From the NCBI GenBank assembly GCA_016743945.1, contig JADGFI010000019.1, positions 1-64,000 of the forward strand: a DNA stretch of 64,000 bases. Reading direction: 5' to 3'. How positions within the stretch are numbered: position 1 is the first letter of the stretch; the number at the start of each line of letters is the position of its first letter. Source of the stretch: Desulfobacteraceae bacterium (lineage in GTDB: Bacteria; Desulfobacterota; Desulfobacteria; Desulfobacterales; Desulfobacteraceae). The notes below the pieces were generated by a model. That model ran no database searches. It had not been told where the DNA came from and saw only the letters and a program-made list of their open reading frames with translations. Below, piece by piece: positions 62,586 through 64,000 of this stretch. The translations under genes and the position numbers were made by a program.

Positions 62586-64000
62586 TTGGAAACCATTACC
62601 TTTACCTTGAATCAAAACAGCGTCACAGTGCCTTTTGGAACAACCATCATGGAGGCTGCCGACATGAGCGGCATCCCCATTCCAAGACTGTGCCACCATA
62701 AAAGCCTGAAACCTTCAGGCGCCTGCAGGTTGTGCATCGTTGAAGAGATGAACAGCCATCGGGTAATGGCAGCTTGTACCACCCCTGTTTCGCAAAATAT
62801 GGCCATAGAAACCGAGACCCGAAAAGTTGTCTCCCACAGGCGCAATATCATTCGTCTTATCATGGCTGAACACCCTGAATCCTGCCTTGTCTGCGGCAAG
62901 GGCAACCGGTGTGAACTCAGGAGCGTTGCTGCCGGACTCAATGTGGGAGAGATCAATCTGGACCGGCTGCCCAATTATAGAAAAACAGAGAGGGTCAATC
63001 CTTTTATCTCAAGGGATTTGAGCAAATGCATTCTTTGCGGAAGGTGCATCCGGGCCTGCACTGAACTGGTTGGAGCCGGTGTCCTGGATTATACCGGAAG
63101 GGGATTTGATGCCAGGCCTGCCACTCTGTTTGACAAATCCTACATCCATTCAACCTGCATCTTCTGCGGGACCTGCACAGCCCTCTGTCCGACTGGAGCA
63201 CTTCTTCCGTCGCCCGGCATCCATATCTCCACCCCTGAAGCTGAAAAACCGACCATCTGCGGATTCTGCAGCGCAGGCTGTTCCCTTATTGCCAGCATTG
63301 CCAAATCAACCGTAACCGGTATAGACCCGGCCCATGATCCGGCCGGCATCAACGGATCCACCCTCTGCGTACGGGGTCATTACGGACATGACTATTTGAA
63401 TTCAAAAAAACGGCTGCTATCCCCCATGATCCGAAAAGAGGGTACCCTTACACAGGTTTCCTGGGATGAGGCTATCGGTTATACCCGATCCAAACTGGAT
63501 GAAACCCACAGGGATTTCGGCCCGGACAGCATGGGATTTTACGGCTCCTCAAAATGCAGCTGCGAAGAGAACTATCTGTTCAGAAAGCTCAGCGCGGCTG
63601 TTTTTAACACCAATAATATTGACAATGGTTCCTCGTTAAGGGAAAACGCTCTTTTCACCGTCCTTGCTGAGCGGGGCAGCCCCATACCCCCCTTGTCCAC
63701 CCTTGGCGATCTTGATTCGGCAGATACCCTCCTTCTGTTCGGAGACGGCATCGAAAACAGCGTTCCCATGATAGATTTTGCCGTTAAAAGGGCCCTGGCC
63801 TGCGGCGTCAAGGCAATCCATCTGGGATATAAAGAACGCGCCTATGCATCCGGCAATGCCCAATGCCATTCCATACTGCCTGGAAGTGAAACCGAGCTGT
63901 TTGACGGCATTAACAAGGTTGTTTCACAAACCCTGCCCCCCCATCACCCTGCCTTGGATATCGCCGATGCCGAAGATTTTTTCCAACGCATTGAGGCCCT
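62586..64000 (+). CDS. Formate-dehydrogenase alpha/NuoG-like iron-sulfur subunit (partial)
   Basis: The frame runs off the right edge (471 codons seen). The start is TTG at 62586, with AAGGAG upstream. In order: a 2Fe-2S domain (CHHKSLKPSGACRLC ... CTTPV), a His/Cys 4Fe-4S motif (HPESCLVCGKGNRC), two 4Fe-4S sites (CILCGRCIRAC, CIFCGTCTALCP), then the molybdopterin-enzyme 4Fe-4S domain (CGFCSAGC ... CVRGHYGHDYL). The NNIDN-GSSLREN segment stands where formate dehydrogenases carry NNIDHCARLCH with the catalytic Cys or selenocysteine; both Cys are missing. So it may be an electron-transfer or otherwise altered relative. It is soluble and probably sits in a hydrogenase- or NADH-linked complex. 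Confidence 0.8.
   Translation, partial: METITFTLNQNSVTVPFGTTIMEAADMSGIPIPRLCHHKSLKPSGACRLCIVEEMNSHRVMAACTTPVSQNMAIETETRKVVSHRRNIIRLIMAEHPESCLVCGKGNRCELRSVAAGLNVGEINLDRLPNYRKTERVNPFISRDLSKCILCGRCIRACTELVGAGVLDYTGRGFDARPATLFDKSYIHSTCIFCGTCTALCPTGALLPSPGIHISTPEAEKPTICGFCSAGCSLIASIAKSTVTGIDPAHDPAGINGSTLCVRGHYGHDYLNSKKRLLSPMIRKEGTLTQVSWDEAIGYTRSKLDETHRDFGPDSMGFYGSSKCSCEENYLFRKLSAAVFNTNNIDNGSSLRENALFTVLAERGSPIPPLSTLGDLDSADTLLLFGDGIENSVPMIDFAVKRALACGVKAIHLGYKERAYASGNAQCHSILPGSETELFDGINKVVSQTLPPHHPALDIADAEDFFQRIEA

Noticed and set aside
1..64000. CRISPR arrays, tRNA or rRNA genes, complete insertion sequences
   Set aside because: No regularly spaced direct repeats, no TPsiC-loop-like segments in the intergenic gaps and no intact transposase or integrase gene were found by reading.

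Overview
The window reads as chromosome from an anaerobic, Gram-negative delta-proteobacterium, most likely a sulfate reducer of the Desulfobacteraceae type. This is an inference from gene content: a TonB receptor implies an outer membrane, and there are many large PAS/GGDEF/hybrid kinases, a multihaem cytochrome c remnant, a metX-metW pair, a YcaO-TPR protein, DUF2318 and an iron-sulfur-rich formate-dehydrogenase-like subunit. No rRNA, tRNA or CRISPR array was seen. About 50 protein genes are supported, packed into short operons on both strands.

Layout. 1-358 is a scar: a group II intron-like 3' end, a decayed piece of a Lon-like gene and the first codons of a ferritin-like gene. 371-1474 is an M24 peptidase. 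2009-5442 is a sigma-54-type unit of hybrid kinase plus chemoreceptor. 5688-10010 (minus) encodes an SPFH membrane protein and a 1104-residue double-AAA+ Lon-type protease. 10413-13974 is a FecBCD-type importer with a TrmO-like protein, facing an O-methyltransferase and a periplasmic-sensing diguanylate cyclase. 17389-19650 (minus) is metW, metX and a sulfhydrylase gene with its middle missing. 19869-28884 holds a second hybrid kinase, a second chemoreceptor, a broken multihaem cytochrome, rlmN and two GGDEF proteins.

28990-33334 (minus) is a four-gene unit (membrane protein, CoA-transferase/GNAT fusion, 2-hydroxyacid dehydrogenase, LysE exporter). 33694-37349 (minus) carries YcaO-TPR, MOSC and an ECF sigma/anti-sigma pair. 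37602-44256 (minus) is pepA-moxR-DUF58-TgpA-mutY. 45455-52215 is a second metal-chelate uptake locus: TonB receptor, binding protein, permease, ATPase, DUF4198 protein and methyltransferase. 52290-55617 (minus) holds a 7TM-PAS kinase and a methyltransferase. 55792-61691 pairs a kinase and an NtrC-type activator with an HMA/DUF2318/FtsX/LolD cassette. 62586 to the right edge is the start of a formate-dehydrogenase-like subunit that lacks the expected active-site cysteine or selenocysteine.

The themes are environmental sensing (four histidine kinases, two chemoreceptors, three GGDEF proteins), import of chelated metals (two FecCD systems) and membrane protein quality control. The best candidates for something undescribed are the SPFH + AAA-AAA-Lon pair, the HMA-DUF2318-FtsX-LolD cassette with its adjacent sigma-54 regulator, and the YcaO-TPR protein. 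Several genes are visibly broken (Lon fragment, ferritin fragment, metZ, multihaem cytochrome, a CxxC protein remnant near 45 kb), so the region has been rearranged.
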